The notes under the pieces were generated by a model. It was not told where the DNA came from. It saw nothing but the letters and a program-made list of their open reading frames with translations, and made no database searches. DNA of 48,984 bases, taken from Flavobacteriaceae bacterium (lineage in GTDB: Bacteria; Bacteroidota; Bacteroidia; Flavobacteriales; Flavobacteriaceae). The DNA lies in the NCBI GenBank assembly GCA_026988395.1, contig JALSLI010000122.1, forward strand, positions 1 to 48,984, given 5' to 3'. Of this stretch, positions 1 through 7,668 are shown in pieces (positions within the stretch are counted from its first letter, which is position 1; every line of letters starts with the position of its first letter). The translations under genes were made by a program, and so were the position numbers.

Positions 1-30
1 AAAAGCACAAACTTTAAAGTTTGTGCTTTT
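1..30. terminator. Perfect palindrome, bidirectional terminator
   Basis: A 30-base perfect inverted repeat with two 15-base arms (left arm AAAAGCACAAACTTT). It begins with A4 and ends with T4, so an RNA from either strand would form a hairpin ending in U residues. It lies 24 bases beyond the stop of the minus-strand carbonic anhydrase and probably also ends a gene left of the window. Confidence 0.75.
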
Positions 31-54
31 TCCCTTTTAAAATAGTCAAATATT

Positions 55-855
55 TTATTGCACATCTTCTACACGACCATTTAATTTTTGAACAGGTCTA
101 TAATTATCTTTTAATAAATTATGCAATTTATCTAATTGTTCCTTTGAAGCTGTTTTAGGTTCTTTTAGTAAAATCCATTCTACAATTTCAGTACAAGGAG
201 GTGTAGTAAATGAGCCATTATAATGATAAAAATGTTTGGTATCTGCCAAAACATCTTTTAAATCAAAAGAAGTATTACTTTTAAATATTTCTCCTTCTTT
301 TGCCGGTAATTTGTCTAAAAATTTACTAAAAAACGGAGATGCTTTTCCTTCTTTAAAAAACACAGCAATCACAGCGTAAGTGCCATCGTCTGCTTTACTA
401 ACAAAATGAATTTCTAGCGGAAAATGTTTGTGATTTAAGGAGTGTTCACTTAAACTATGCATATGGAATTGCTTTAACTCATATTTTTTACCATTAAACG
501 TAAGATAATTTCCTTTATCAATTTTAAACTCAATTGTATGTCCGTTATTAATAATATCGGTTTTTGTATTACCAAAATTAACTTTTAAAACATTTGGTTG
601 TTTTTTCGTTACAACAACAGCATCTTCAATATCTATTGGAGATTGTTTTTTTCCGGAACAAGCCTTATATTCTTCGCTAATATTAGACCAATGATTAGGA
701 TCATTTTCACCAACATATGACCAATGTTTTTTATGATGTTCTACCTGTTGTGATGTGGATGTTCTCTCTTTATGAGATGTTGATTTTTGAGATGTTTTAC
801 AAGAAACAAAGAAAGAGATAACCACAAATAAAATACTTAATTTAATTGTTTTCAT
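55..855 (-). CDS. Alpha-carbonic anhydrase, lipoprotein
   Basis: Zinc enzyme interconverting CO2 and bicarbonate, here predicted to be a lipid-anchored envelope protein. The 266-residue product starts with a lipoprotein signal (hydrophobic stretch then FVSC, Cys19). It shows the alpha-class signatures: QSPIDI near residue 71, zinc ligands His131 and His133 in FHMH and His150 in EIHF, and TTPPCTE near 217. Cys66 and Cys221 are placed like the structural disulfide of bacterial alpha enzymes. A longer frame reaches 882, but ATG at 855 is preferred: it gives the signal peptide, and a TAATTTTG promoter box at 880-887 would place the transcript start below 882. It lies downstream of the ArsP-type permease on the same strand but appears to have its own promoter. 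Confidence 0.93.
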   Translation of the reverse strand: MKTIKLSILFVVISFFVSCKTSQKSTSHKERTSTSQQVEHHKKHWSYVGENDPNHWSNISEEYKACSGKKQSPIDIEDAVVVTKKQPNVLKVNFGNTKTDIINNGHTIEFKIDKGNYLTFNGKKYELKQFHMHSLSEHSLNHKHFPLEIHFVSKADDGTYAVIAVFFKEGKASPFFSKFLDKLPAKEGEIFKSNTSFDLKDVLADTKHFYHYNGSFTTPPCTEIVEWILLKEPKTASKEQLDKLHNLLKDNYRPVQKLNGRVEDVQ

Positions 856-879
856 TATAAATTGTTTTAAAAATAGACT

Positions 880-887
880 CAAAATTA
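880..887 (-). promoter_or_regulatory. -7 box for carbonic anhydrase gene
   Basis: Minus-strand TAATTTTG matches the Bacteroidota -7 consensus TAnnTTTG and lies 24 bases upstream of the ATG at 855. No clear -33 TTG at normal spacing was found. Confidence 0.5.
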
Positions 888-944
888 GTTCTTTTACAAG
901 TTGTATATTGTAATTGTAGTTACATATAACTCCTATTTATTGTG

Positions 945-1922
945 TTAAAAAACAGCATTAAAAAAATAGCCGGAAATAATAATATTAATCGTAACAACTG
1001 TAAAGAAAACAGCAATTAATTTTAGACTCATTACTTTTTTAAGTAGCATTGCTTCCGGTAACGAAAGAGCAACCACACCCATCATAAAAGAAATTGCAGT
1101 GCCAAGTGGTATTCCTTTTTCTACTAAAACTTGCACAACCGGTAGAATACCACTTGCGTTAGAATACATTGGAACGGCTAGTATTGTCGCTATTGGTACG
1201 GCAAACGGATTGTCTTTATTCATATATTTTTCAAAAAAACCTTCCGGAATATAACCATGCATTAATCCGCCGATTGCAATTCCTACAATTACATAAGGGA
1301 TAACTCCTTTTAATATGGTTTTGGTTTCTTGCCAAATAACAGGTAAACGATCCTTTAAGTTTTGCTTTTCTTGTTTAAATTTATCTTGTTCTTTTTGAGT
1401 ATTTTCCAATAATTTTTTCACCCATGGAGTTAAGTATTTTTCAAGGTGTAATTTTTGTAAAATCATTCCGGAAACGGTTCCAAGCAAAATTCCGGTAATA
1501 ACGTAAATAAGTGTTATTTTAATTCCAAACAAACCTAAAAATAAACCTATTGCCACTTCATTTACCAAAGGTGAAGTCACCAAAAATGCAAATGTAACGC
1601 CAAGCGGAATTCCTCCTTTAACAAAACCAATAAACAACGGAACCGAAGAACAGGAACAAAAAGGAGTAACCACACCAAAAAGACTTGCCATAAGGTATTC
1701 TAATCCGTATAATTTTTTTCTGGATAAATAATTACGGACTTTATCGATTGGAAAATAACTATTTACAATTCCCATTAAAAACACAATACCAATTAAGAGT
1801 AAGAGTATTTTTGTGGTATCGTAAATAAAAAAATTTAATGCTTGGGCTAAATGTGTTTCTTTACCCAAATGCAAAACATCATACGTAATAAAATCGGCTG
1901 TTTTTTGAATCCAATCAAACAT
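945..1922 (-). CDS. ArsP_1-family permease
   Basis: A 325-residue multi-pass inner-membrane protein of the ArsP_1/UPF0718 permease family. Characterised ArsP proteins export trivalent organoarsenicals; most family members have no known substrate. The hallmark cysteine motif CSCSS is at residues 89-93 (FCSCSSVPLF), followed by a TSPLVNE segment. About eight hydrophobic helices surround a charged cytoplasmic loop near residues 170-195. ATG 1922 is chosen; the frame extends to a TTG at 1943 that would overlap the upstream gene. It begins 11 bases after the stop of the thioredoxin-like gene, so the two are very likely one operon, which suggests that the thioredoxin serves a thiol or metalloid step coupled to this permease. 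No ArsR-type regulator is adjacent. Confidence 0.85.
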   Translation of the reverse strand: MFDWIQKTADFITYDVLHLGKETHLAQALNFFIYDTTKILLLLIGIVFLMGIVNSYFPIDKVRNYLSRKKLYGLEYLMASLFGVVTPFCSCSSVPLFIGFVKGGIPLGVTFAFLVTSPLVNEVAIGLFLGLFGIKITLIYVITGILLGTVSGMILQKLHLEKYLTPWVKKLLENTQKEQDKFKQEKQNLKDRLPVIWQETKTILKGVIPYVIVGIAIGGLMHGYIPEGFFEKYMNKDNPFAVPIATILAVPMYSNASGILPVVQVLVEKGIPLGTAISFMMGVVALSLPEAMLLKKVMSLKLIAVFFTVVTINIIISGYFFNAVF

Positions 1923-1933
1923 AAGAAACAAAT

Positions 1934-2248
1934 TTAGCAACAACCACCATTATCGGTATCCGAACCACAACAAGAACCGGAATTATCAGAAGGTTCACAA
2001 CAAGATGCATCTTCTTTTAAAAGTGTTTTCATCTCATCAAAACTTGGTACTCGTCCTTTTATTACAACTTTTTCATCGATTACAACAGCAGGAGTACTCA
2101 TTATATCATAAGCCATAATATCTTGAATATCTTCTACTTTTTCTACCTGAATATCTTTTAAACCTAACTCGTTTATAACAGTATTTACTACTGCTTCGGT
2201 TCGTTTACAGTTGGCACAACCGGTTCCTAAAATTTTTATTGTTTTCAT
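1934..2248 (-). CDS. Thioredoxin_3-family protein with Cys-rich tail
   Basis: A small 104-residue cytosolic thioredoxin-fold protein (redox-active disulfide family). The active site is G-C11-A-N-C14 and the conserved cis-proline is in STPAVV (Pro53). After the fold, a Gly/Ser-rich tail carries three vicinal cysteine pairs, Cys83-84, Cys93-94 and Cys103-104, which looks like a soft-metal or metalloid binding tail. ATG 2248 gives the family-typical start MKTIKILGTGC; another in-frame ATG at 2275 would add nine residues. It is first in an apparent operon with the ArsP-type permease. The catalytic fold is certain; the substrate and the role of the tail are inferred. Confidence 0.88.
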   Translation of the reverse strand: MKTIKILGTGCANCKRTEAVVNTVINELGLKDIQVEKVEDIQDIMAYDIMSTPAVVIDEKVVIKGRVPSFDEMKTLLKEDASCCEPSDNSGSCCGSDTDNGGCC

Positions 2249-2277
2249 TTTAATTCTATTTTGATTATTATACATCG

Positions 2278-2285
2278 TAAATATA
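2278..2285 (-). promoter_or_regulatory. Possible -7 box for thioredoxin-permease operon
   Basis: Minus-strand TATATTTA matches TAnnTTTG at 7 of 8 positions and lies 30 bases upstream of ATG 2248. If used, it would exclude the longer start at 2275. Confidence 0.3.
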
Positions 2286-2361
2286 CGATAAACTTTAGTG
2301 TTAATAATTTATATTTTTTAAATTTGTACCGGTTTTTATTTATGGGAGTAAAATTTTATTC

Positions 2362-2379
2362 CGAAACAAAGCTGTTTCG
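2362..2379. terminator. Short hairpin between convergent-facing segments
   Basis: CGAAACA and TGTTTCG form a 7-bp stem around an AAGC loop, flanked by AT-rich sequence. It lies downstream of plsC (minus). There is no clean U-run, so a terminator role is weakly supported. Confidence 0.3.
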
Positions 2380-2465
2380 TAAATTTTTAGGGATATACTA
2401 TTTTATTCTTAAACGATATTAGGTTCTTTTTACCGGAAGATCTATATCTTATAATTCCCCGATTT

Positions 2466-3206
2466 TTATTTTTCAGAAGGACAAGTTAAACTTTTATGCA
2501 AAATATCATAAACCAATTGTTTTATTTTTTTATGATCTTCTATTTTTAAGTTTTTTGTTTCGATAAATTTATGAATTTTAACACGTAATTTTCCGGGTCC
2601 ACCACTAAAAAAAGTATACGAAAAACGTTTTTTACAATCGTAAAAAGTAATCGGTACAATTGGAACTTTGTGTTCTATTGCCAAACGAAAAGCACCACTT
2701 TTAAATTCGGATAAAACTATTTTTTCATCAGGTACCATACCTTCCGGAAAAACACAAATACTAATACCGTTTTTTAGTCTTTTATTTGCTTCGTCAAAGG
2801 CTTTTTTTCTACTTCTTGGATTACTTCTATCTACTAAAATATTGGTTCTTTTGTAGAAAAATCCGAATATCGGAATTTTAGCCAATTCGGATTTACCTAT
2901 AAAAACAAACGGATTTTTAGTAATTGCCAGCATCACCATAATATCAATCATAGAAGTGTGGTTTGGCGTAAAAATGTAACTCTTTTTAGGATTTATTTTT
3001 TGTTCTTCCTCTACCTCTAATCTAAAACCCATCACAAATAAAATGGTTTTTGCCCAAATACGAGCAATCTTAAAAAAGTATGGATACCATTCTTCCTTTG
3101 AAATTACAATTAATAAAACCGGAATTACAGGGATAATAGTAAACAATACCCAACAGTAAAACCAAACTCGCCAAAAAAGAATAAATATATTTTTAAAAAA
3201 TTTCAT
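2466..3206 (-). CDS. plsC: 1-acyl-sn-glycerol-3-phosphate acyltransferase family
   Basis: A membrane-associated acyltransferase that esterifies the sn-2 position of lysophosphatidic acid to make phosphatidic acid in phospholipid synthesis. The 246-residue product has an N-terminal hydrophobic anchor (about residues 5-36), the catalytic NHTSMID box (HX4D, 82-88) and the FPEG box (153-156). ATG 3206 is chosen; the frame continues to a TTG at 3236 that lies upstream of the likely promoter box. It is divergent from trpS, with both promoters inside a 74-base gap. Other members of the family act on lyso-ornithine lipids, so the exact acceptor is not certain. Confidence 0.88.
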   Translation of the reverse strand: MKFFKNIFILFWRVWFYCWVLFTIIPVIPVLLIVISKEEWYPYFFKIARIWAKTILFVMGFRLEVEEEQKINPKKSYIFTPNHTSMIDIMVMLAITKNPFVFIGKSELAKIPIFGFFYKRTNILVDRSNPRSRKKAFDEANKRLKNGISICVFPEGMVPDEKIVLSEFKSGAFRLAIEHKVPIVPITFYDCKKRFSYTFFSGGPGKLRVKIHKFIETKNLKIEDHKKIKQLVYDILHKSLTCPSEK

Positions 3207-3212
3207 AAGTGC

Positions 3213-3220
3213 CAAAAATA
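3213..3220 (-). promoter_or_regulatory. -7 box for plsC
   Basis: Minus-strand TATTTTTG, a perfect TAnnTTTG match, lies 6 bases upstream of the plsC ATG at 3206. The leader would be very short. A minus-strand TTG at 3234-3236 is 13 bases upstream, closer than usual. Confidence 0.45.
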
Positions 3221-3254
3221 AACAAAAAAACAGCAATCTCTTTTATCTATTTCT

Positions 3255-3262
3255 TATTTTTG
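3255..3262 (+). promoter_or_regulatory. -7 box for trpS
   Basis: TATTTTTG, a perfect TAnnTTTG match, lies 18 bases before the trpS ATG at 3281. It supports that start over the longer frame opening at 3209. Confidence 0.5.
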
Positions 3263-3280
3263 TGCTTTAAAAAGAAAAAA

Positions 3281-4249
3281 ATGCCAAGAATTTTAACAGG
3301 AATACAAAGTACAGGAACACCTCATTTAGGAAATATATTAGGAGCTATAATTCCTGCAATTAATATGAGCAAAGATCCAAATAACGAGTCTTTTTTATTT
3401 ATTGCAGATATGCATTCGCTAACACAGATAAAAGATGCAAAAACTTTACGTGAAAACAGATATAGCACAGCTGCAACTTGGCTTGCGTTTGGTTTAGATA
3501 TTGATATTAGCGTTTTTTATAGACAAAGCGACGTACCACAAACAACAGAATTAACTTGGTATTTAAGTTGTTTTTATCCGTATCAACGCCTTACTCTTGC
3601 ACACAGTTTTAAAGACAAACAAGACCGTTTGGAAGATGTAAATGTTGGTTTGTTTACATATCCTATGCTAATGGCTGCCGATATTTTGTTGTATGATGCA
3701 GAACAAGTTCCGGTTGGAAAAGACCAATTACAACATTTAGAAATGACACGTGATGTTGCCAATCGTTTTAACCATAAAATGGGAGAAACTTTTATTATTC
3801 CGGAAGCTAAAATACAAGAAAACACCATGTTAATTCCGGGAACAGACGGTGCCAAAATGAGTAAATCTAAAGGGAATATTATCAATATTTTTTTGGATGA
3901 CAAAAAATTAAGAAAGCAAATTATGAAAATAAAAACGGATTCTACTTCATTAGAAGATCCTAAAAATCCGGATACCTGTAATTTATTTGCTTTATATAAA
4001 TTAATTGCTTCACCTGAGCAAACAGAAGAAATGCGAAAAAAATACCTTGCCGGAAATTATGGTTATGGTCACGCCAAACAAGAATTTTACGAGCTGTTAA
4101 TTAAAAAATTTGCAAAAGAACGCGAATTATATAACTACTATATGAATCATTTAGATGAAATAGATGCATTACTCAAAAAAGGAGCTGAAAAAGCTAAAAT
4201 TATTGCTGATAATGTACTAAAAAGAGTACGTAATAAAGTTGGGTATTAA
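3281..4249 (+). CDS. trpS: Tryptophan--tRNA ligase
   Basis: Cytosolic class I aminoacyl-tRNA synthetase charging tRNA-Trp with tryptophan. The 322-residue length is normal for bacterial TrpRS. The HIGH-type motif is TPHLGN (13-18) and the KMSKS motif is intact at residues 192-196, followed by KGN. The open frame reaches upstream to 3209, but the added lysine-rich stretch is not TrpRS-like and would begin upstream of the TATTTTTG promoter box, so ATG 3281 (MPRILTGIQS) is used. It is a single-gene unit, divergent from plsC and followed by a long repeat-containing gap. Confidence 0.97.
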   Translation: MPRILTGIQSTGTPHLGNILGAIIPAINMSKDPNNESFLFIADMHSLTQIKDAKTLRENRYSTAATWLAFGLDIDISVFYRQSDVPQTTELTWYLSCFYPYQRLTLAHSFKDKQDRLEDVNVGLFTYPMLMAADILLYDAEQVPVGKDQLQHLEMTRDVANRFNHKMGETFIIPEAKIQENTMLIPGTDGAKMSKSKGNIINIFLDDKKLRKQIMKIKTDSTSLEDPKNPDTCNLFALYKLIASPEQTEEMRKKYLAGNYGYGHAKQEFYELLIKKFAKERELYNYYMNHLDEIDALLKKGAEKAKIIADNVLKRVRNKVGY

Positions 4250-4359
4250 TTATTAACCGCAAAAATTCATGAAATTAGCTTTGTTTAACTGTAAAATTTT
4301 AGAATTCGAAGGAATACCTTATACTTTTACAAATATAATTTATCAATTTATTTAGGTAT

Positions 4360-4423
4360 AATGCCGATACAACTTGAAAATAGCTCAATGTGATTGAGCT
4401 ATATTGAAAGTGTAATCGGTATT
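4360..4423. repeat. Long imperfect hairpin
   Basis: Arms of about 30 bases (4360-4388 and 4394-4423) pair almost completely around TGTGA. The inner eight base pairs, TAGCTCAA with TTGAGCTA, are perfect, and the outer part pairs ATGCCGAT with ATCGGTAT. The structure is too long for a simple terminator and has no U-tract. It could be a small non-autonomous repeat or a structured RNA; nothing decides between them here. Confidence 0.55.
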
Positions 4424-4548
4424 AGTATTTCGAGGGTTCTGAAATGAAGCAGATGAATAAAGATAATTTCAAACTCCCTCAAGTTTGGGCTTTTGAAATT
4501 TATAAAATTCTTTACTTAGTTATTTGTTTTTCAGTAATGTATACAGTG

Positions 4549-4572
4549 AAAATAGAAATTGTGGTGAATTTT
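4549..4572 (+). repeat. 24-base dispersed repeat, copy 1
   Basis: This 24-base sequence, with core GAAATTGTGGTGAATTTT, recurs exactly on the other strand at 22705-22728. The match stops at both ends. Both copies lie in gene-free DNA. Confidence 0.6.
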
Positions 4573-4637
4573 GCGGGTTAATCACCTTTAAAAAAGGAGT
4601 TTTGTTAATATAATTGGCAAAATTCTTCACTGCATTC

Positions 4638-4675
4638 AGGATGACAAAAGTCTTTACATAATATTTTGTCGTCCT
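4638..4675. repeat. Interspersed-repeat-like hairpin
   Basis: AGGATGACAAAA pairs with TTTTGTCGTCCT (12 bp including one G-U) across a 14-base loop. The sequence just before it (CACTGCATTCAGGATGACA) resembles short extragenic palindromic repeats found in many genomes. Only one copy is in the window, so the repeat status is inferred. Confidence 0.45.
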
Positions 4676-4725
4676 ATGTTTATAAATATAAAAAGTGTGT
4701 GATTAAATTTCTATAAATAGAACTC

Positions 4726-5673
4726 TTACTCCTTAACCAACAACCATGCATCTTTTAAAACATTTTTCTTTATGTTTTGTAATGCGTTGTTTGCTTGTTC
4801 TAAATCAGTAAAACCGGAAAATGCAACCTGTGTTAAATTAAATTTGTTTTTTCCAACGATTTCTGCTTGAAATCCTTTGGCTTTTAATTCGTTTACTTTT
4901 TTAAGTGCATTGTTTTCATCTCTAAATGCTCCGGCAATAACAAAATAATGCTTTGGTGTTGCTACGGAAGCTTCGATATTAATGGTTGGTAAAGGTGTAT
5001 CGATAACAAATGTTGCTTGTTGGATTTTAGCTTCTGTATTCTTTTGTTGTTCCACACTATTTGCTAATTGTATCGCATTATTTTGTTTAACAGCATATTG
5101 CTTTGCTCCAAAACCGATAACCGTAGAGCCTAATAAAAATATCGCCGCATATTTTAAAATATTACTTCGGTTGGATTTCTTTTTGTCTAAAGTATAAACA
5201 GGTTTGCTATCTACTTTGTCAATAATTTGCAAACCTTCATTTTTAGCAACTAATTCTTGTTTTTGTTTTTCAATTTGATTAGCTACCACGGCATCCAAAC
5301 CAAAAGAAGCGGTAAGGTAATTTGTTTTATTACTTGGTTCAAAATGTATGGTATCGTGTACCGAATATAAAGTTCCTATACCTTCTAACTCCAACTCTTC
5401 GGTTAGTAATTTATCAATCCAATTTTGGACTTCAAACTCGATGTAATTAACAGCGGTTTTATACGGCATTTTATCACAAGAAGCAATGTAATTTGCCAAC
5501 AAACCATCATTATCTACCAATAGAGAATTAAAGGATATTTGCTTAAATGGCGGCGTAAATACGTTGTTTTTAACCTGAGCGGATTTTGCATTAGCAATAA
5601 ATCCACCAAAGTTCGGTACGATTACACAATCGTATCGATATAATAAATCGGCAATGTAATTTTCTAACTTCAT
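4726..5673 (-). CDS. HU-CCDC81 and SPOR domain protein
   Basis: A 315-residue protein with three parts. The N-terminal region (about 1-130, MKLENYIADLLYRYDCVIVP onward) matches the Bacteroidota HU-CCDC81 domains, which have an HU-like fold. One transmembrane helix follows at about 170-195 (ILKYAAIFLLGSTVIGFG), and a C-terminal SPOR domain spans about 240-315 (HYFVIAGAF onward). SPOR domains bind denuded peptidoglycan at division sites, so the protein probably spans the inner membrane with the HU-like part in the cytoplasm. ATG 5673 is used rather than a TTG at 5682. It lies just after rsmG on the same strand but has its own -7 box. The domain calls are good; linking DNA or nucleoid to the division septum is inference. 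Confidence 0.85.
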   Translation of the reverse strand: MKLENYIADLLYRYDCVIVPNFGGFIANAKSAQVKNNVFTPPFKQISFNSLLVDNDGLLANYIASCDKMPYKTAVNYIEFEVQNWIDKLLTEELELEGIGTLYSVHDTIHFEPSNKTNYLTASFGLDAVVANQIEKQKQELVAKNEGLQIIDKVDSKPVYTLDKKKSNRSNILKYAAIFLLGSTVIGFGAKQYAVKQNNAIQLANSVEQQKNTEAKIQQATFVIDTPLPTINIEASVATPKHYFVIAGAFRDENNALKKVNELKAKGFQAEIVGKNKFNLTQVAFSGFTDLEQANNALQNIKKNVLKDAWLLVKE

Positions 5674-5679
5674 ACAAAG

Positions 5680-5687
5680 CAAAAGTA
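5680..5687 (-). promoter_or_regulatory. -7 box for HU-CCDC81/SPOR gene
   Basis: Minus-strand TACTTTTG, a perfect TAnnTTTG match, lies 6 bases upstream of ATG 5673 in the 30-base gap after rsmG. No -33 element was identified. Confidence 0.4.
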
Positions 5688-5703
5688 CATATTTTTTTAA
5701 AAA

Positions 5704-6333
5704 CTAACTACGTTTTTTTAAAGGAATATGCACTACTTTTTTGGTTTCAAAAAAATCTTCTTCATAAAAATCAGATATCGAATAAATTGTGGCATTTGTA
5801 AAATTTTGTAATTCTTCGGTTAAATCGCCTCCTTTAAGATAAAGAATACCGTTTTTAATTTCATGTGTATGTTTTTTCTTTGTTTTTTTACGCACCCATT
5901 TTATAAAATCATCCATTTTAGTAACCGCACGACTTACAATAAAATCAAATTCGCCTTTTACATTCTCGGCTCTTATCTGTTCTGCTTTTACGTTTTTTAA
6001 GTCTAATGTATTGACAACTTCTTGCACTACTTTAATCTTTTTTGCAATAGAATCTACTAAATAAAAATTCGTTTCAGGAAATAAAATAGCAAGCGGAATA
6101 CCCGGAAATCCACCACCGGTTCCTACATCTAAAACGTTTGCTTTTGGTTTAAATTTTACCACTTTTGCAATAGCAAGCGAATGTAAAACGTGTTTTAAAT
6201 AAAGGGAATCCATATCTTTTCTGGAAATCACATTAATTTTAGCATTCCAATCTTGATATAAAGCTTCCAGTTTTTTAAACTGCTGTTTCTGTTTTTCGGA
6301 TAAATCCGGAAAATATTTTAATATTTCTTCCAT
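5704..6333 (-). CDS. rsmG: 16S rRNA (guanine527-N7)-methyltransferase
   Basis: RsmG (GidB) makes m7G527 in 16S rRNA using S-adenosylmethionine. The 209-residue product contains the SAM-binding motif NVLDVGTGGGFPGIP (67-81) and the N-terminal DWNAKINVISRKD segment typical of the family. ATG 6333 (MEEILKYFPD) is preferred over the extended frame to 6384, which would add a hydrophobic leader and lies upstream of a perfect -7 box. In many bacteria rsmG sits beside mnmG at the origin; here mnmG is about 37 kb away in the same window. Confidence 0.95.
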   Translation of the reverse strand: MEEILKYFPDLSEKQKQQFKKLEALYQDWNAKINVISRKDMDSLYLKHVLHSLAIAKVVKFKPKANVLDVGTGGGFPGIPLAILFPETNFYLVDSIAKKIKVVQEVVNTLDLKNVKAEQIRAENVKGEFDFIVSRAVTKMDDFIKWVRKKTKKKHTHEIKNGILYLKGGDLTEELQNFTNATIYSISDFYEEDFFETKKVVHIPLKKRS

Positions 6334-6341
6334 AATTACGG

Positions 6342-6349
6342 CAAAAATA
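6342..6349 (-). promoter_or_regulatory. -7 box for rsmG
   Basis: Minus-strand TATTTTTG, a perfect TAnnTTTG match, lies 8 bases before ATG 6333. A TTG at 6372-6374 lies 22 bases further upstream, slightly beyond the usual spacing. Confidence 0.45.
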
Positions 6350-6412
6350 ACGCTAAATGATAAAAATATGCCAAAAATTGACAATTATTAGTTTTTTAAA
6401 ATAAAAATGATG

Positions 6413-6420
6413 TACTTTCG
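6413..6420 (+). promoter_or_regulatory. Possible -7 box for desaturase
   Basis: TACTTTCG matches TAnnTTTG at 7 of 8 positions, 57 bases before the desaturase ATG. No good -33 box was found. Confidence 0.3.
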
Positions 6421-6477
6421 TTAACTAGTAACATCAAATTTGGGTTACATAACCCGAATTGAAACTAATTATTTTAT

Positions 6478-7575
6478 ATGAGTACCAATCAAAATATTCG
6501 CTTTTCAAGAGTGGATAAAACAAAGTTTTTCAGAACTTTAAACCGAAAAATCAACAACTATTTTAAAGAAAACAACCTTAAAAAAACCGGAAACGCAAAA
6601 CTGTATATCAAAGCAGTTGTTATGTTCTCCTTGCTTTTTGTTCCGTTAATTATTATTTTTACTTTACATCCTCCTCTTTGGGCACAAGCCTTGTTAATGA
6701 TGGTTGTAGGTATAGGAATGGCCGGTGTAGGTATGAACGTAATGCACGATGCCAATCACGAAGTTTTTTCCAGTAAAAAATGGGTAAATAAATTAATGGG
6801 GAGCTCTATTTATATCCTTGCCGGAAATGATTTTAATTGGAAAGTACAACACAATGTTTTACATCATACTTATACCAATATTGTTGGTCATGATGAAGAT
6901 ATTGATGCAGGAAGAATCATCCGTTTTTCCAAACATTCTAAATGGATGAAAATACACAAATACCAAAAATATTACGCTTTCTTTTTATACGGATTGCTTA
7001 CCGTAAATTGGGCAATTACTACCGATTTTAAACAAACTTATAACTACTTAAAACGTAATTTATCTTATGGTAAAATGCCAAAACCTGCGACACAATGGAC
7101 TAAATTAATCATCGGTAAAATTCTATATTATTCCTTTTGGATTGTATTGCCTTTGGCTTTAGGATACACTTGGTGGCAAGTTTTAATTGGTTTTCTAATT
7201 ATGCATTACACAGCCGGAATTATTTTAAGTATCGTTTTTCAATTAGCACATGTAATGCCAAATACAGATATGCCGTTGCCGAATGAAAATGGTGAAATTA
7301 AAAATACTTGGGCAATTCATCAATTACATACTACTTCTAATTTTGCTCCGAATAACAAAATTGTTGAATTTTATACCGGCGGATTAAACCACCAAGTAGA
7401 ACACCATTTATTTACACAAATAAGTCATATTCACTATAAAAAAATAGCTAAATTTGTTAAAGAAACTGCAAAAGAATACAAATTACCTTATCATGAATAT
7501 AATACGATGTGGGAAGCTGTAAAAGAACATTACAGACAATTAAAAGTATTGGGACAAAAACCGCAAACAGCTTAA
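6478..7575 (+). CDS. Membrane fatty acid desaturase
   Basis: A di-iron acyl-lipid or acyl-CoA desaturase of 365 residues that introduces a double bond into membrane fatty acids. All three histidine boxes are present: HDANH (90-94), HNVLHH (125-130) and QVEHH (306-310). The final QxxHH box is typical of front-end desaturases, but the N-terminal cytochrome b5 domain of eukaryotic front-end enzymes is absent. Hydrophobic helices lie at about 44-65, 68-88, 165-182 and 215-258. It is a single-gene unit followed by a strong terminator. Regiospecificity cannot be read from the sequence. Confidence 0.92.
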   Translation: MSTNQNIRFSRVDKTKFFRTLNRKINNYFKENNLKKTGNAKLYIKAVVMFSLLFVPLIIIFTLHPPLWAQALLMMVVGIGMAGVGMNVMHDANHEVFSSKKWVNKLMGSSIYILAGNDFNWKVQHNVLHHTYTNIVGHDEDIDAGRIIRFSKHSKWMKIHKYQKYYAFFLYGLLTVNWAITTDFKQTYNYLKRNLSYGKMPKPATQWTKLIIGKILYYSFWIVLPLALGYTWWQVLIGFLIMHYTAGIILSIVFQLAHVMPNTDMPLPNENGEIKNTWAIHQLHTTSNFAPNNKIVEFYTGGLNHQVEHHLFTQISHIHYKKIAKFVKETAKEYKLPYHEYNTMWEAVKEHYRQLKVLGQKPQTA

Positions 7576-7595
7576 TTTTTTTAAAAAAATAATCT

Positions 7596-7628
7596 AATAA
7601 AACCAACGAAAATATTGTTGGTTTTATT
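7596..7628 (+). terminator. Terminator after desaturase
   Basis: A 12-bp stem (AATAAAACCAAC with GTTGGTTTTATT) around a 9-base AT-rich loop, followed by a T-rich tail, 20 bases after the desaturase stop. Confidence 0.75.
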
Positions 7629-7647
7629 ATTTCTTTTCATACATTAG
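7618..7647 (+). promoter_or_regulatory. Promoter of aminotransferase gene
   Basis: TTG at 7618-7620, a 19-base spacer, then TACATTAG at 7640-7647 (7 of 8 match to TAnnTTTG), ending 21 bases before the ATG at 7669. The -33 element overlaps the terminator stem of the preceding gene. Confidence 0.5.
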
Positions 7648-7668
7648 CAGTCTAAAACGCATCCTTAA

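Larger units (their letters stand above)
4250..4725. other. Gene-free interval with repeat elements
   Basis: 476 bases between trpS (plus) and the SPOR gene (minus stop) with no credible reading frame. It holds a long imperfect hairpin (4360-4423), a 24-base sequence that recurs inverted at 22705-22728, and a second hairpin (4638-4675) within sequence resembling short interspersed repeats. No strong U-tailed terminator for either flanking gene was seen. Confidence 0.7.

Noticed and set aside
2319-2326. Perfect plus-strand TAnnTTTG box (TAAATTTG)
   Set aside because: No plus-strand gene follows it before trpS, and the word is common by chance in AT-rich DNA.
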